64,000 bases of DNA. It comes from Phycisphaerae bacterium (GTDB taxonomy: Bacteria > Planctomycetota > Phycisphaerae > Phycisphaerales > UBA1924). A model generated the notes under the pieces. The model was given only the letters and a program-made list of their open reading frames with translations. It was not told where the DNA came from and searched no databases. Positions 18,910 through 26,684 of the stretch are shown piece by piece (positions within the stretch are counted from its first letter, which is position 1; each line of letters opens with the position of its first letter). Both the position numbers and the translations under genes were made by a program. The DNA is taken from NCBI GenBank assembly GCA_016794925.1, contig JAEUIW010000002.1, positions 1 through 64,000 of the forward strand. The letters run 5' to 3'.

Positions 18910-20940
18910 ATGGCGATGATCTCATGTGTCTCGAAGATGATGCTGTTCATGGCCGGGATCGCGGCGCTCGTGCCCGCGGCCGCGCCATGCGGGATTCAAC
19001 CAACGCGGGGCCCCGCCGCGGCCGGATGGAGCGAGCCGGAAGGGGACGCGCTGCTCCGCGCGCGCGAACTCCTGGCGCACGCGAACCGAGATGCGGAACC
19101 CGAGGCCAGGGAGGCATTTCTGGCGATGCTCGGGAGCGACGAGGGGCACCGTGCCGCGCTCCGGGCCGCGGCGGAAACCGCCAACGCACCCGAATGGCTG
19201 CTCGAACCCCTGGAGGCGCTGGCCCGCTCGGGTGCCGAAACAGACTCGGATCGAATGTCGGCGGTGTACCGGGCTCTCGGATCGGTGCGCTCGCCGCGCG
19301 CGGTTCGCGCGCTCATCGACGCTCTGGCGGGCAAGCGAGAGGGAGCGGCACGCGACGCCGCGGCGGCGGCACTGTCTCGACTCACCGGCCGGGCGGACCT
19401 CGGCGCATCGCCGTCGCGCTGGCGTGACTGGTACGCGTCGGTCGAGTGGCTGCCCGAGCCGGAGTGGCGCCGGATCATTGCCGAAGGGGTCGCGGCGCGG
19501 GCGGACGAGCTGGCGCGGGGGCTCGACGGCGCGCTCGGACGCCTCGTGGAACTCAAGCGCAGTGAATATCGGCTGACGGCCTCTCCGGAGGGGCGGTCGG
19601 CGCTCCTCGCGGCCCTGCTGCGCGACGACATCCCGACGCTCAGGAAACTCGGCGTTGAACTGGTCACGCGCGAGCTCGCGAATTCGCGCACGCCCGACGA
19701 GGCCGTGCTCGACGCCGCGATGACGCTGCTCGGGGACCGGTCCGCCGAGCTTCGCGCCAGCGCCGCGCGGCTCGTCACCACCCTCGCCCCGTCGCGGCCG
19801 GTGGAGGCTCTGTTCCAGGCGCTCGGGAAGGAAGAGGACCCCCTGACGGCGGAGGCAATGCTGCGCGCCGCTTCCCGATGGCCATCGGCTCGCTTGTGGC
19901 CGCAGATCCTGCTCTGGGTCGAGAGCGAGCCGGCCGGCGCGGCACAGGGAGCTCGCCTGGCGGCCCTGGACGCGGCGGCATCGGCCCTGGCACATGGGGA
20001 GCGGCTGGAGGGAGAGGATCGCGAGCGCCTGGTGCGCGCCGCGCGCGCATCGTTCGCGTCGGCCGGTGGCGACGCCGAGGGGGCCCATCCGGGCACTTCC
20101 GAAGTGCTGGTTCGCCTGGGCAGCGCCGATGACCGACGCGCGGTCGCGGGCCTGCTCGCAAGCTCCGCGGCGACCTCGCGGTCGGCGGCCGCGGAAGCGC
20201 TAGCCGGCCATCCCGACGGACGACGCCTGCTCCTGGGAGCGGCCGAGTCCGATCCCACGCTGCTGGACGCCACCGCGCGAGCCTTGACCCGCAATGGCCC
20301 CGATGCCGATGCGTTCATGCGCCTCTCGGCGATCAAGGGCGTCGACGCCGTCACGAAGCGGGATGCGCTCGTGCTGGTGGCATCGGCGCTGCCGACGCCT
20401 CAGCTTCTCGCGGTGGCTCGCCGGCTCGATGATGCGACCACCCGCGAGGCCGTGCTGGAGCGGTTTGTCCGCGTTCCGCTTGCGCTCCCCGACGCGTCGA
20501 TCCGAACAGGTGGAGCCCGAGGCCCGACTCGGGCGCTGCCACGAGCGAGCGTCGCCGCCGGATTGATGCTCCTCGCACGGACGCGCCTGGACCTGGGTCA
20601 GCCAGCGGGTGCGCTCGCCGCTCTGGACCTGCTGTTGCCGGTCGCGACGCTGATCGATGCCGCGACGTTGGATTCGCTGCGTACCGTGGCCCTGCTCTGG
20701 TTGGACAGGATCGAAGAAGCGGACCTCATCGCCGGCTCTGCCTCGGCGTGGGTGGAGGGGCTCGAACGGTCGGCGGAACTGGCCCATGGCCCGCGCGTGC
20801 TGGCCTGGGTTCGCACACGATTCGGCGAATCGCTCGATCAGATTCTGGCCGAACGGATCGAACGGGTCTCGCGTCGGCTCGCGGCAGCTCCAACAGTCTC
20901 CCCACCGTCGCCGGCGTCGGGATACACCCCACCCAAATAG
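18910..20940 (+). CDS. Exported HEAT-like helical-repeat protein
   Basis: A 676-residue protein with an N-terminal hydrophobic segment (MMLFMAGIAALVPAAAPC) fitting a signal peptide; a Cys follows but the lipobox is poor (AAPC). The body is alanine/arginine-rich and made of short helical units such as RSPRAVRALIDALAGKREGAARDAAAAALSRLTG, which read as HEAT/armadillo-like repeats. A proline-rich tail ends the protein. I do not recognise a specific family. Helical scaffolds of this kind usually bind proteins. It follows the MFS gene by 118 nt and converges on the pseudokinase gene, with 14 nt between stops. Confidence 0.65.
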   Translation: MAMISCVSKMMLFMAGIAALVPAAAPCGIQPTRGPAAAGWSEPEGDALLRARELLAHANRDAEPEAREAFLAMLGSDEGHRAALRAAAETANAPEWLLEPLEALARSGAETDSDRMSAVYRALGSVRSPRAVRALIDALAGKREGAARDAAAAALSRLTGRADLGASPSRWRDWYASVEWLPEPEWRRIIAEGVAARADELARGLDGALGRLVELKRSEYRLTASPEGRSALLAALLRDDIPTLRKLGVELVTRELANSRTPDEAVLDAAMTLLGDRSAELRASAARLVTTLAPSRPVEALFQALGKEEDPLTAEAMLRAASRWPSARLWPQILLWVESEPAGAAQGARLAALDAAASALAHGERLEGEDRERLVRAARASFASAGGDAEGAHPGTSEVLVRLGSADDRRAVAGLLASSAATSRSAAAEALAGHPDGRRLLLGAAESDPTLLDATARALTRNGPDADAFMRLSAIKGVDAVTKRDALVLVASALPTPQLLAVARRLDDATTREAVLERFVRVPLALPDASIRTGGARGPTRALPRASVAAGLMLLARTRLDLGQPAGALAALDLLLPVATLIDAATLDSLRTVALLWLDRIEEADLIAGSASAWVEGLERSAELAHGPRVLAWVRTRFGESLDQILAERIERVSRRLAAAPTVSPPSPASGYTPPK

Positions 20941-20954
20941 CGTCACCAGGCTTC

Positions 20955-21746
20955 TCAGCCCCGGAGCACGCGCCGGATCGCGCCGCGCAGCCACGAACGG
21001 CGGACGATCACTTCCGGGGCACGCTCGGGCACCGCGCCCAGCGCCCGCGCGGCGGACCCGAATCCGCCCGTACGCTCGTCAAGGCCCGCGCGGAAGAACT
21101 CGTCCCATGCCGCGTCCAGCCCACGAACGACGCGGGTCGCGGCCACCACCGGGGTGAGGGGCATCAGGCCGGTGAGCAACTGGTACGCCTGTCCCACGAT
21201 CGAGCGGACCTCCGCCCGCACCAGCCCGTCCGCGGCGTGATCCAGCCCGCGCATCCGCGGCCCGAGTCCGTACAACTCGATGAGCACGCTGCCGCGCCGG
21301 TCCACCAGCACCTCGCTCAGGCCCAGACGTCCATGAACCAGACCGTGCGCGTGGGAGAAGGCCGAGGCCGACAGCAACTGAAGCAAGAGTCTTCGGACCT
21401 CGGACGCGTCCATCTGACCGCCCTTGAGCGCCGCGAGCCGGTCCAAGGTCATTGCGCCAGACGCATCCCCCGTGTACGGCGTGATCAGACAGAGCCAGAT
21501 GTCGGCATCGATGCGGAAACTCTCGATGGGCAGCACGTGCGCGTGTCGTAAGGCCGCGACCGCTTCAACCGCCATGAGCAGGCGACGCTGCCCAGCGGCA
21601 TCGCGCGGGCAGCGGAGCCGATGCAGCACGTGTGCCGTGTCGGGCTGCTCGTTCACCGCCAGCCAGCGCGCGCCCAGGCGACCCGGCTGGAGTTCGCCGC
21701 GGATCACGTACGGGCCGAGTCGTGGCAGATCGAGGTCGTGAGGCAT
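20955..21746 (-). CDS. Degenerate protein kinase-fold protein (predicted pseudokinase)
   Basis: A 263-residue protein with the outline of a serine/threonine kinase domain. LGPYVIRGELQPGRLGARWLA corresponds to the glycine loop, ALRHAHVLPI to helix C and strand 4, and AHGLVHGRLGLSEVLVD (residues about 133-149) to the catalytic loop. The catalytic Asp of HRD is replaced (H138-G-R), the Asn of the loop is Glu, the VAIK lysine position is H42, and DFG is LYG (158-160). All phosphotransfer residues are thus missing. The start is the ATG at 21746; a TTG three codons upstream is also possible. A ligand-sensing or scaffold role is likely. Confidence 0.6.
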   Translation of the reverse strand: MPHDLDLPRLGPYVIRGELQPGRLGARWLAVNEQPDTAHVLHRLRCPRDAAGQRRLLMAVEAVAALRHAHVLPIESFRIDADIWLCLITPYTGDASGAMTLDRLAALKGGQMDASEVRRLLLQLLSASAFSHAHGLVHGRLGLSEVLVDRRGSVLIELYGLGPRMRGLDHAADGLVRAEVRSIVGQAYQLLTGLMPLTPVVAATRVVRGLDAAWDEFFRAGLDERTGGFGSAARALGAVPERAPEVIVRRSWLRGAIRRVLRG

Positions 21747-21914
21747 GGGTGGCAAAGTGCGGCACGGGACGGTCGCGAACGTCGGTACGAGAAACCGCGT
21801 GGTTCAGGGCAACTCTAACGCGGCCGCGGACGCGCGACGTCAGGACAGAACATATCGACCAGACCCGAATTGATTCTAGCGAATCGAGCCCATCCGGACA
21901 ATTCCCTATCGGAG

Positions 21915-21943
21915 TGGGCGCGCTCGGGGCGAGCCCGTAGAAT
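21915..21943 (+). promoter_or_regulatory. Candidate sigma-70 promoter of hppD
   Basis: TAGAAT at 21938-21943 is a 5/6 match to the -10 box. The hexamer 17 nt upstream (TGGGCG, 21915-21920) is weak. It lies 35 nt before the start codon, which has GGAG at 21966. The intergenic region also serves the divergent kinase-like gene. Confidence 0.35.
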
Positions 21944-21977
21944 ATGAGAGAAGCGAATCCCACCCGGAGTCCATGCC

Positions 21978-23240
21978 ATGACGACGATCTCACCCGCGCC
22001 GGCCCCAAAGACGCAACACTCCAACGACCCGCTTCACCTCATCGACGTCGACCACGTCCAGTTTTATGTGGGCAACGCCAAGCAGGCGGCGTTCTTCTAC
22101 GCGCACTGCTTCGGGTTCCAGATCGAGCAGGTGGCGGACCTCACCACCGGGATGCGCGACGCGGCCCATTACCTGCTCACGCAGGGCAACATTCGCTTCA
22201 TCCTCACCAGCGGTCTCTCGCCCGAGCATCCGTCCAACATGGAGGTCGCGATGTTCGGCGACGGTGTGAAGGACATCGCCTTCACGGTCTTTGACGCCGA
22301 AAAGGCCTGGGAGCGGGCCGTGCGCAACGGGGCGCAGTCGGCGTATGAACCCCGCACCTACCGCGACCAGCACGGCACCGTCACCATGGCCGGCATCCGG
22401 ACCTTCGGCCGCGTGTGCCACAGCTTCGTGAGCCGCACCGGCGCGTATGAACTGACAACGGTCAAGCAGGGAGGCACATTCAAGCCCAAGTTCCGCAAGT
22501 TGGAAGGTGGTGGGGCGGCGTGCGCCCCGGCGGTCGGCTGCGGACCTCAGTCGGGAATCTCGTCGGTGCTGGCCATCAACGAGCAGAACCGTCGCAACCC
22601 GTGCGGCCTTCGGTACGTCGACCACCTCGTCGGAAATGTCGAGATGGGCAAGATGAACCACTGGGTCCGTTTCTACGAGAACGTGCTGGAGTTCAGCATG
22701 TTCAAGCACTTCGACGACAAGGACATCTCCACCGAGTACTCCGCCCTCATGTCCAAGGTCATGTCCAGCGGCAACAACCTCATCAAGATCCCCATCAACG
22801 AGCCCGCCGAGGGCAAGAAAAAGAGCCAGGTCCAGGAGTACCTCGACTGGCACTGCAACACGCCCGGCGTGCAGCACCTCGCCCTTCGCACCGACGATGA
22901 ACTTCAGTCCATCGCCGCGCTGCGGGCTCGCGGGGTTGATTTCCTCACGTTGCCCGACGCCTATTACGACCAGGTCTGGAACCGCGTCAACGGCACCCTG
23001 AAGTCGCACGGCCACCCGGAAGTCAAGGAAGACCATCGGCGCATCCACGACCTGGGCATCCTCGTCGACGCCGACGACGAGGGATACCTCCTGCAGCTCT
23101 TCACCAAGCCTCTTCAGGACCGCCCGACCCTGTTCTTCGAGATCATCTGCCGCCGCGGAAGCCAGTCCTTCGGCAAGGGCAATTTCAAGGCCCTGTTCGA
23201 GGCGCTTGAACTGGAGCAGGAGCGGCGCGGCAACTTGTAG
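21978..23240 (+). CDS. hppD: 4-hydroxyphenylpyruvate dioxygenase
   Basis: A 420-residue non-haem Fe(II) enzyme converting 4-hydroxyphenylpyruvate to homogentisate in tyrosine catabolism. The N-terminal VOC domain begins IDVDHVQFYVGNAKQAAFFY. The catalytic C-terminal domain holds the metal ligands in RYVDHLVGNV (His, about residue 216), GVQHLALRT (His, about 299) and LFFEIICRRG (Glu, about 386). The final RRGSQSFGKGNFKALFEALE is the family's C-terminal gating helix. It is longer than typical bacterial forms because of an N-terminal extension and a GGGAACAPAVGCG insertion between domains. No hmgA or fahA is seen nearby. Confidence 0.94.
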   Translation: MTTISPAPAPKTQHSNDPLHLIDVDHVQFYVGNAKQAAFFYAHCFGFQIEQVADLTTGMRDAAHYLLTQGNIRFILTSGLSPEHPSNMEVAMFGDGVKDIAFTVFDAEKAWERAVRNGAQSAYEPRTYRDQHGTVTMAGIRTFGRVCHSFVSRTGAYELTTVKQGGTFKPKFRKLEGGGAACAPAVGCGPQSGISSVLAINEQNRRNPCGLRYVDHLVGNVEMGKMNHWVRFYENVLEFSMFKHFDDKDISTEYSALMSKVMSSGNNLIKIPINEPAEGKKKSQVQEYLDWHCNTPGVQHLALRTDDELQSIAALRARGVDFLTLPDAYYDQVWNRVNGTLKSHGHPEVKEDHRRIHDLGILVDADDEGYLLQLFTKPLQDRPTLFFEIICRRGSQSFGKGNFKALFEALELEQERRGNL

Positions 23241-23289
23241 CAGGGCCTGACCCCGGCAGCGGCAGGGCAACGTACGCGAGACCCGACCG

Positions 23290-23772
23290 ATGGAAACCGC
23301 GATCATCAACGGGCTCTTCGGGCTGATCGGTGTTGTCATCGCGGTCGTGTTCGAGGAGTATTTGCGCCGACGGTGGTATGGTCGCGCACACGTGTTGTCG
23401 CGCGATCGCGCCGGGGGTGAAACGCGATCACTCGGTCACGATGGCGCCGCCGCGCCTGCCCAGCGCCCAACCCGAGATCGAGCCTCGGCCGCGCCCGGAC
23501 GCCGCCGGCCCTACGAAGAACTGCAGGCGATCGTTGAGGAACTCGGGGGAGAAATGCGGTACGAGAAGGCGGGAAGGCCTCAGGGCGGAACCTGGATCGT
23601 GTCGCTGCCGGGACACGCCGAGAAGTTCTTCAACTCGAACGGCGCCGGATTTCCTCCATTGGACCGGTTGTATGTTCCAAGTCGGGCGGCCCCCTCGCAC
23701 TATCGCGATTACTCCAACGAGCTGTTGCCCGATGCGCCGGAGCAGTGGATCTCGATGCTGCGTACGCCGTAG
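23290..23772 (+). CDS. Membrane-anchored hypothetical protein
   Basis: A 160-residue protein I do not recognise. Residues 1-30 form one membrane anchor (LFGLIGVVIAVVFEEYL). A basic linker follows, then a compact domain from about residue 75 (YEELQAIVEELGGEMRYEKAG, TWIVSLPGHAEKFFNSNGAGFPPLDRLYV). It is co-directional with hppD, 49 nt downstream. Amino-acid composition and the well-formed hydrophobic N-terminus favour this frame over the overlapping opposite one. Confidence 0.5.
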   Translation: METAIINGLFGLIGVVIAVVFEEYLRRRWYGRAHVLSRDRAGGETRSLGHDGAAAPAQRPTRDRASAAPGRRRPYEELQAIVEELGGEMRYEKAGRPQGGTWIVSLPGHAEKFFNSNGAGFPPLDRLYVPSRAAPSHYRDYSNELLPDAPEQWISMLRTP

Positions 23773-23949
23773 GCCACGGCTGCGCCGCCCCGTTCGCGCG
23801 TGAGGCGATGCGATGACGTTGGCACGCGTCACGTGGGCGAGCCCGCCGCGCGCACCGCCCACCTCGATCTGAGTCTCGACGTCACGCTCCGGATCGACAA
23901 TTCCCGTTACCAACACCGGCGCGACCACCAATGGGCAAGCCCCGCACCG

Positions 23950-23974
23950 CGCGGCCACGCCCGGCGTGGCCGCG
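23950..23974. terminator. 25-nt near-perfect palindrome between convergent genes
   Basis: Arms of 12 nt (CGCGGCCACGCC / GGCGTGGCCGCG) are separated by one base. It sits between the 3' ends of the gene ending at 23772 and the minus-strand gene ending at 24037. It could act as a two-way terminator without a T-run. The rest of 23773-24036 shows no gene. Confidence 0.45.
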
Positions 23975-24036
23975 TCGGAGCGATCTCCACCTCCAACGCA
24001 ACCACGCCACTCGTGCCCGCGTCCTCGGCGTCGTTC

Positions 24037-24696
24037 TCATCCCCGACGGCGCCGCCGCAGCGCCACCACGCCGCACGCCGCGCCCAGCCCCAGTCCGCCC
24101 GGAGCCGGCACGTAGCACTTCGTGTCGATCACCACCTGGTCGACAAAGATGGTCGTGCCCGGCACCGGCGGAGTGATCCGCAGTCGCTCCAGTTCGGGGC
24201 ATCCGTTGAAGCGCCAGAGGGACGCGTCGTGCGTCCAACCGTCCGCCAGTTGAGTGATGATCGACGCGCCGACCTGCACCGCAGGTCCGAAGGAACTGCT
24301 CCAGTTGATCCCGAAGCTCAGCGGCGCCGGACCGAGGTACGTGACCTGCAGCCACACGTCCTTGATCGCCGTCGGATCCGGCCCGTCGTTGGGAATCGTG
24401 AAGTCCAGCGGGTCGTTGCCGTTCACCGCCCACACGTGGTTGCGCAGGTTGGAGAACGGCAGCCAGTTCCCGGGGTTCGACGGCGTGAGGTTTGGCACAC
24501 CGTATGGATTGAACAACAACCCGCCGTCCGGCGGCCCGCCCGCCGGACCGGCAAAGAAATCCCACGATTGTGCCGTGGTGCCCGGCCCGAACCGATTCCA
24601 TGGTGGCGGAATCAGATCGTCCGCCAACGCGGGGGCCGCCGCGCCCGCTCCCGCCAGCACCGCGGTCATCCAGCCACGCATGATCGTCGTACGCAT
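24037..24696 (-). CDS. Exported PEP-CTERM-like protein
   Basis: A 219-residue protein with an N-terminal signal peptide (MRTTIMRGWMTAVLAGAGAAAPALA, cleavage near ALA-DD). It has a beta-rich middle with many aromatic residues (NLRNHVWAVNGNDPLDF, YLGPAPLSFGINWSS) and a C-terminal tail of VPAPGG, a short hydrophobic helix and RRRRR. That tail is the planctomycete version of the PEP-CTERM sorting signal, recognised by an exosortase. The start is the ATG with GAGGAGAG just upstream. Its leader is unusually structured (see the regulatory entry). The function of the mature domain is unknown. Confidence 0.72.
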   Translation of the reverse strand: MRTTIMRGWMTAVLAGAGAAAPALADDLIPPPWNRFGPGTTAQSWDFFAGPAGGPPDGGLLFNPYGVPNLTPSNPGNWLPFSNLRNHVWAVNGNDPLDFTIPNDGPDPTAIKDVWLQVTYLGPAPLSFGINWSSSFGPAVQVGASIITQLADGWTHDASLWRFNGCPELERLRITPPVPGTTIFVDQVVIDTKCYVPAPGGLGLGAACGVVALRRRRRG

Positions 24697-24700
24697 GATG

Positions 24701-24803
24701 CTCTCCTCATCGCGGAGAGTCACGCCGCGCTGCGCAACGCAGCCCCGCACGCGCGCCCCAAGCACTCGTCGGGGCGGCGCGACTCTCCTCTTGCGTCAGT
24801 GTA
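24701..24803 (-). promoter_or_regulatory. Structured leader with a possible Shine-Dalgarno-sequestering switch
   Basis: On the minus strand, the arm at 24788-24774 pairs with 24728-24714 over 15 bp, with one G-U. The 45 nt enclosed contain a GCTGCG-TTG-CGCAGC hairpin (24743-24729) and a short C/G helix. The final CTCTCC of the 3' arm (24719-24714) can alternatively pair with the ribosome-binding GGAGAG (24706-24701) across a 7-nt loop. The 8-nt GAGGAGAG occurs both in the 5' arm and at the ribosome site, so the two pairings exclude each other. A -10-like TACACT at 24803-24798 would start the RNA near 24791, right at the helix. The ligand, if any, is unknown. Confidence 0.55.
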
Positions 24804-25074
24804 CTGGAAGCAGCCGGAATAGGGTGACAAAAAAACCCGCTCGCTCTCTATTCAGCGGCATGCTCCGAGCCTTGGCGTCGCCGAAGTCACTGCTCCAACC
24901 GGCCGTCTGGTCTTCCCAACCGGAGTGGAAAACTCGGGTGTTCCCGGCGCGCATCCGCCCGAAAGCCCAGGTCGCGACGAATCGATTTTGTATCGAACGC
25001 GGCACGCCGGCGCGATCACGCGGTTCACTCGCACAAAAACGCGCGTCCGCTCCGCCGGCCTAAACTCCGCCCGT
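24804..25074. other. Intergenic region before the tRNA genes, no gene seen
   Basis: No convincing reading frame. The stretch is less GC-rich than its surroundings and has an A-run (24839-24845). It should contain the tRNA promoter; TAAACT at 25061-25066 is spaced like a -10 for the tRNA starting at 25075 but has no good -35 partner. Confidence 0.4.
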
Positions 25075-25146
25075 GCCGCCTTAGCTCAGCGGTAGAGCAG
25101 CGCTTTTGTAAAGCGCAGGTCGCGGGTTCGAATCCGGCAGGCGGCT
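25075..25146 (+). tRNA. tRNA-Thr (anticodon TGT)
   Basis: A 72-nt cloverleaf. The acceptor stem GCCGCCT / AGGCGGC is perfect and the discriminator is T. The D-arm starts GCTCAGCGGTAGAGC. The anticodon stem GCGCT / AGCGC encloses TTTGTAA, giving anticodon TGT. The T-loop is TTCGAAT. The T-stem (GCGGG / CCGGC) has one G-G mismatch in the middle. CCA is not encoded. Confidence 0.93.
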
Positions 25147-25228
25147 CTTGCCTCAAACCCGCGCGTGCCCGGCCCTGTCAAGCCGTGCGTTGCCGGACCC
25201 CGCCCGGGGTGATATCCTCCCCACCCCT

Positions 25229-25312
25229 GGGAGCGTGCCGGAGTGGCCAAACGGGGCAGACTGTAAATCTGTTGGCTTAACGCCTACGGGGGTTCGAATC
25301 CCTCCGCTCCCA
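25229..25312 (+). tRNA. tRNA-Tyr (anticodon GTA)
   Basis: An 84-nt class II tRNA. The acceptor stem GGGAGCG / CGCTCCC is perfect and the discriminator is A. The anticodon loop CTGTAAA gives GTA. The long variable arm (TTGGCTTAACGCCTACG region) is as expected for bacterial tRNA-Tyr. The T-arm is GGGGGTTCGAATCCCTC. It lies 82 nt after tRNA-Thr and is probably co-transcribed. Confidence 0.95.
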
Positions 25313-25374
25313 TTTCTTGCGCCGTGTCCGGCTTGCCCCGCGGCCTGGCGTTCCCCGCAACGCCTCACGAGGCG

Positions 25375-26502
25375 TCAGAGCGTCTCGCACCGCAGTTCAT
25401 CCACCAATGGGTTGATGCACGATGCTCCCGAACTGGAGTTCGCCATCGCCACGATCACACAGCGCGACTTCGTGTTCGCCTCGGCATGGCAGAACCACCC
25501 GGGCCGCTGTCCGCCGTGCCGATACGCCACACCCCCTTCGAACACGTGCAGCAGCAGGCCCAGCCCCCAGCAGGGCCCCTCGGCGCCGCGACGCTGGTCC
25601 GTGAGCATCTCCGCGACGAGCTTCGGCTCGACGAGGCCGCGCCCCGGCGCCTCTCCGCACCAACCCGGCAACAGCGACTCGAAGAACCTCGCCACGTCCC
25701 GCGGCGTCGAATACAACCCCGACGCAGCCTGACAGCGGGAGGGACGAAATTGAATCGGCCGCCCATGCGCATCGAACCCGAGCGCCGCCGGGCCACCGTC
25801 TTCCGGGTCGGCGTGAGGCCCGGTGCCCGTCAGGCCCAGCGGCCGCAGCACCCCCTGCTCCAGAACCTCGGCGTATTCGCGGCCGGTCAGGTCCTCGATC
25901 CCCGCTTGCAACACCGTGAAGCCGGCGCCGCTGTATTCGACGCGCGCGCCGGGCGCAACGACAATCGATGTCACGCACCCAGGACCGTCCACGCCGTCCA
26001 GGATCTGGGAGAGCGTCGGCGCGAGCTCCGTGCCCGTCTCCGGAAAACTGTGGACGCCCAATCCGGACAGGTGGGAGAGAATCCGCCGCAGCGTCACACC
26101 GCGGGGATCATGCCCTCCGGCCCGATCCGCCGGCAGGCTCCACTGACGCACCAGCGGCAGGAAGGGCTCGTCCAGGCCGAAGAGGCCGCGCTGCACCAGC
26201 CGCAGAGCCAGCAACGAGGCGAACGGCTTGCTGAGCGAGCCGAGGCGGAACCGCACGCCGGCGCGCATCGGCCATCGTCCTACCGCGTCGGCGTGCCCGA
26301 AGACGCGCTCGAGCAACTCACCGTCGGCGATGCACGCCATCGACAGCCCCGGCACGCCGAATCGATCCATGAGCCCCTGGGCACGCGCGTCGATCAGCCC
26401 GAGCATCCGTCGGGCCCGCGCGGAACGAGCGACACCGGCGGCACCGTGCCGTGCGACGGAAGACACGACCTGAACCGCGGAGTGTGCAGGCGGATGATGC
26501 AT
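25375..26502 (-). CDS. Serine hydrolase of the class C beta-lactamase-like family
   Basis: A 375-residue member of the beta-lactamase/esterase family (PF00144 type). The SxxK motif is S89-L-S-K92 in RLGSLSKPFASLLAL. The second motif is the Tyr of VEYSGAGF. The third (usually KTG/HTG) reads HGG in YRHGGQRPGWF. RILSHLSGLG is the conserved segment between. It lacks a clear signal peptide, unlike true AmpC, and an esterase or D-amino peptidase role is as likely as lactam hydrolysis. The start is uncertain: the ATG at 26502 is used, but a GTG three codons upstream is possible. Confidence 0.78.
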   Translation of the reverse strand: MHHPPAHSAVQVVSSVARHGAAGVARSARARRMLGLIDARAQGLMDRFGVPGLSMACIADGELLERVFGHADAVGRWPMRAGVRFRLGSLSKPFASLLALRLVQRGLFGLDEPFLPLVRQWSLPADRAGGHDPRGVTLRRILSHLSGLGVHSFPETGTELAPTLSQILDGVDGPGCVTSIVVAPGARVEYSGAGFTVLQAGIEDLTGREYAEVLEQGVLRPLGLTGTGPHADPEDGGPAALGFDAHGRPIQFRPSRCQAASGLYSTPRDVARFFESLLPGWCGEAPGRGLVEPKLVAEMLTDQRRGAEGPCWGLGLLLHVFEGGVAYRHGGQRPGWFCHAEANTKSRCVIVAMANSSSGASCINPLVDELRCETL

Positions 26503-26684
26503 GGCGCCCACGCAGAATGAGGATCGACCCCGACAGAGCAGCAGAACCGAAGACGGCCACGAGTGGCGGTGGCACGAGCGGGAGGATCAGGCAGACCATG
26601 CCCCGCGCACGCGGCTTCGCTCGGCGGACGGTCCCGCAAGGTTCCGGGCCGCGTGGGGATTTTCTATCCGGCGCATCGCCACGC

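Noticed and set aside
23428-23958. Minus-strand open frame of 176 codons overlapping the hypothetical membrane protein
   Set aside because: The plus-strand frame has a real transmembrane anchor, balanced composition and a sensible distance to hppD.
24796-25005. Minus-strand frame of 69 codons before the tRNA genes
   Set aside because: No ribosome site, no recognisable pattern, and it overlaps the likely promoter area.
25061-25066. TAAACT as a firm tRNA promoter
   Set aside because: The spacing to the tRNA start fits, but there is no -35 partner 16-18 nt upstream.
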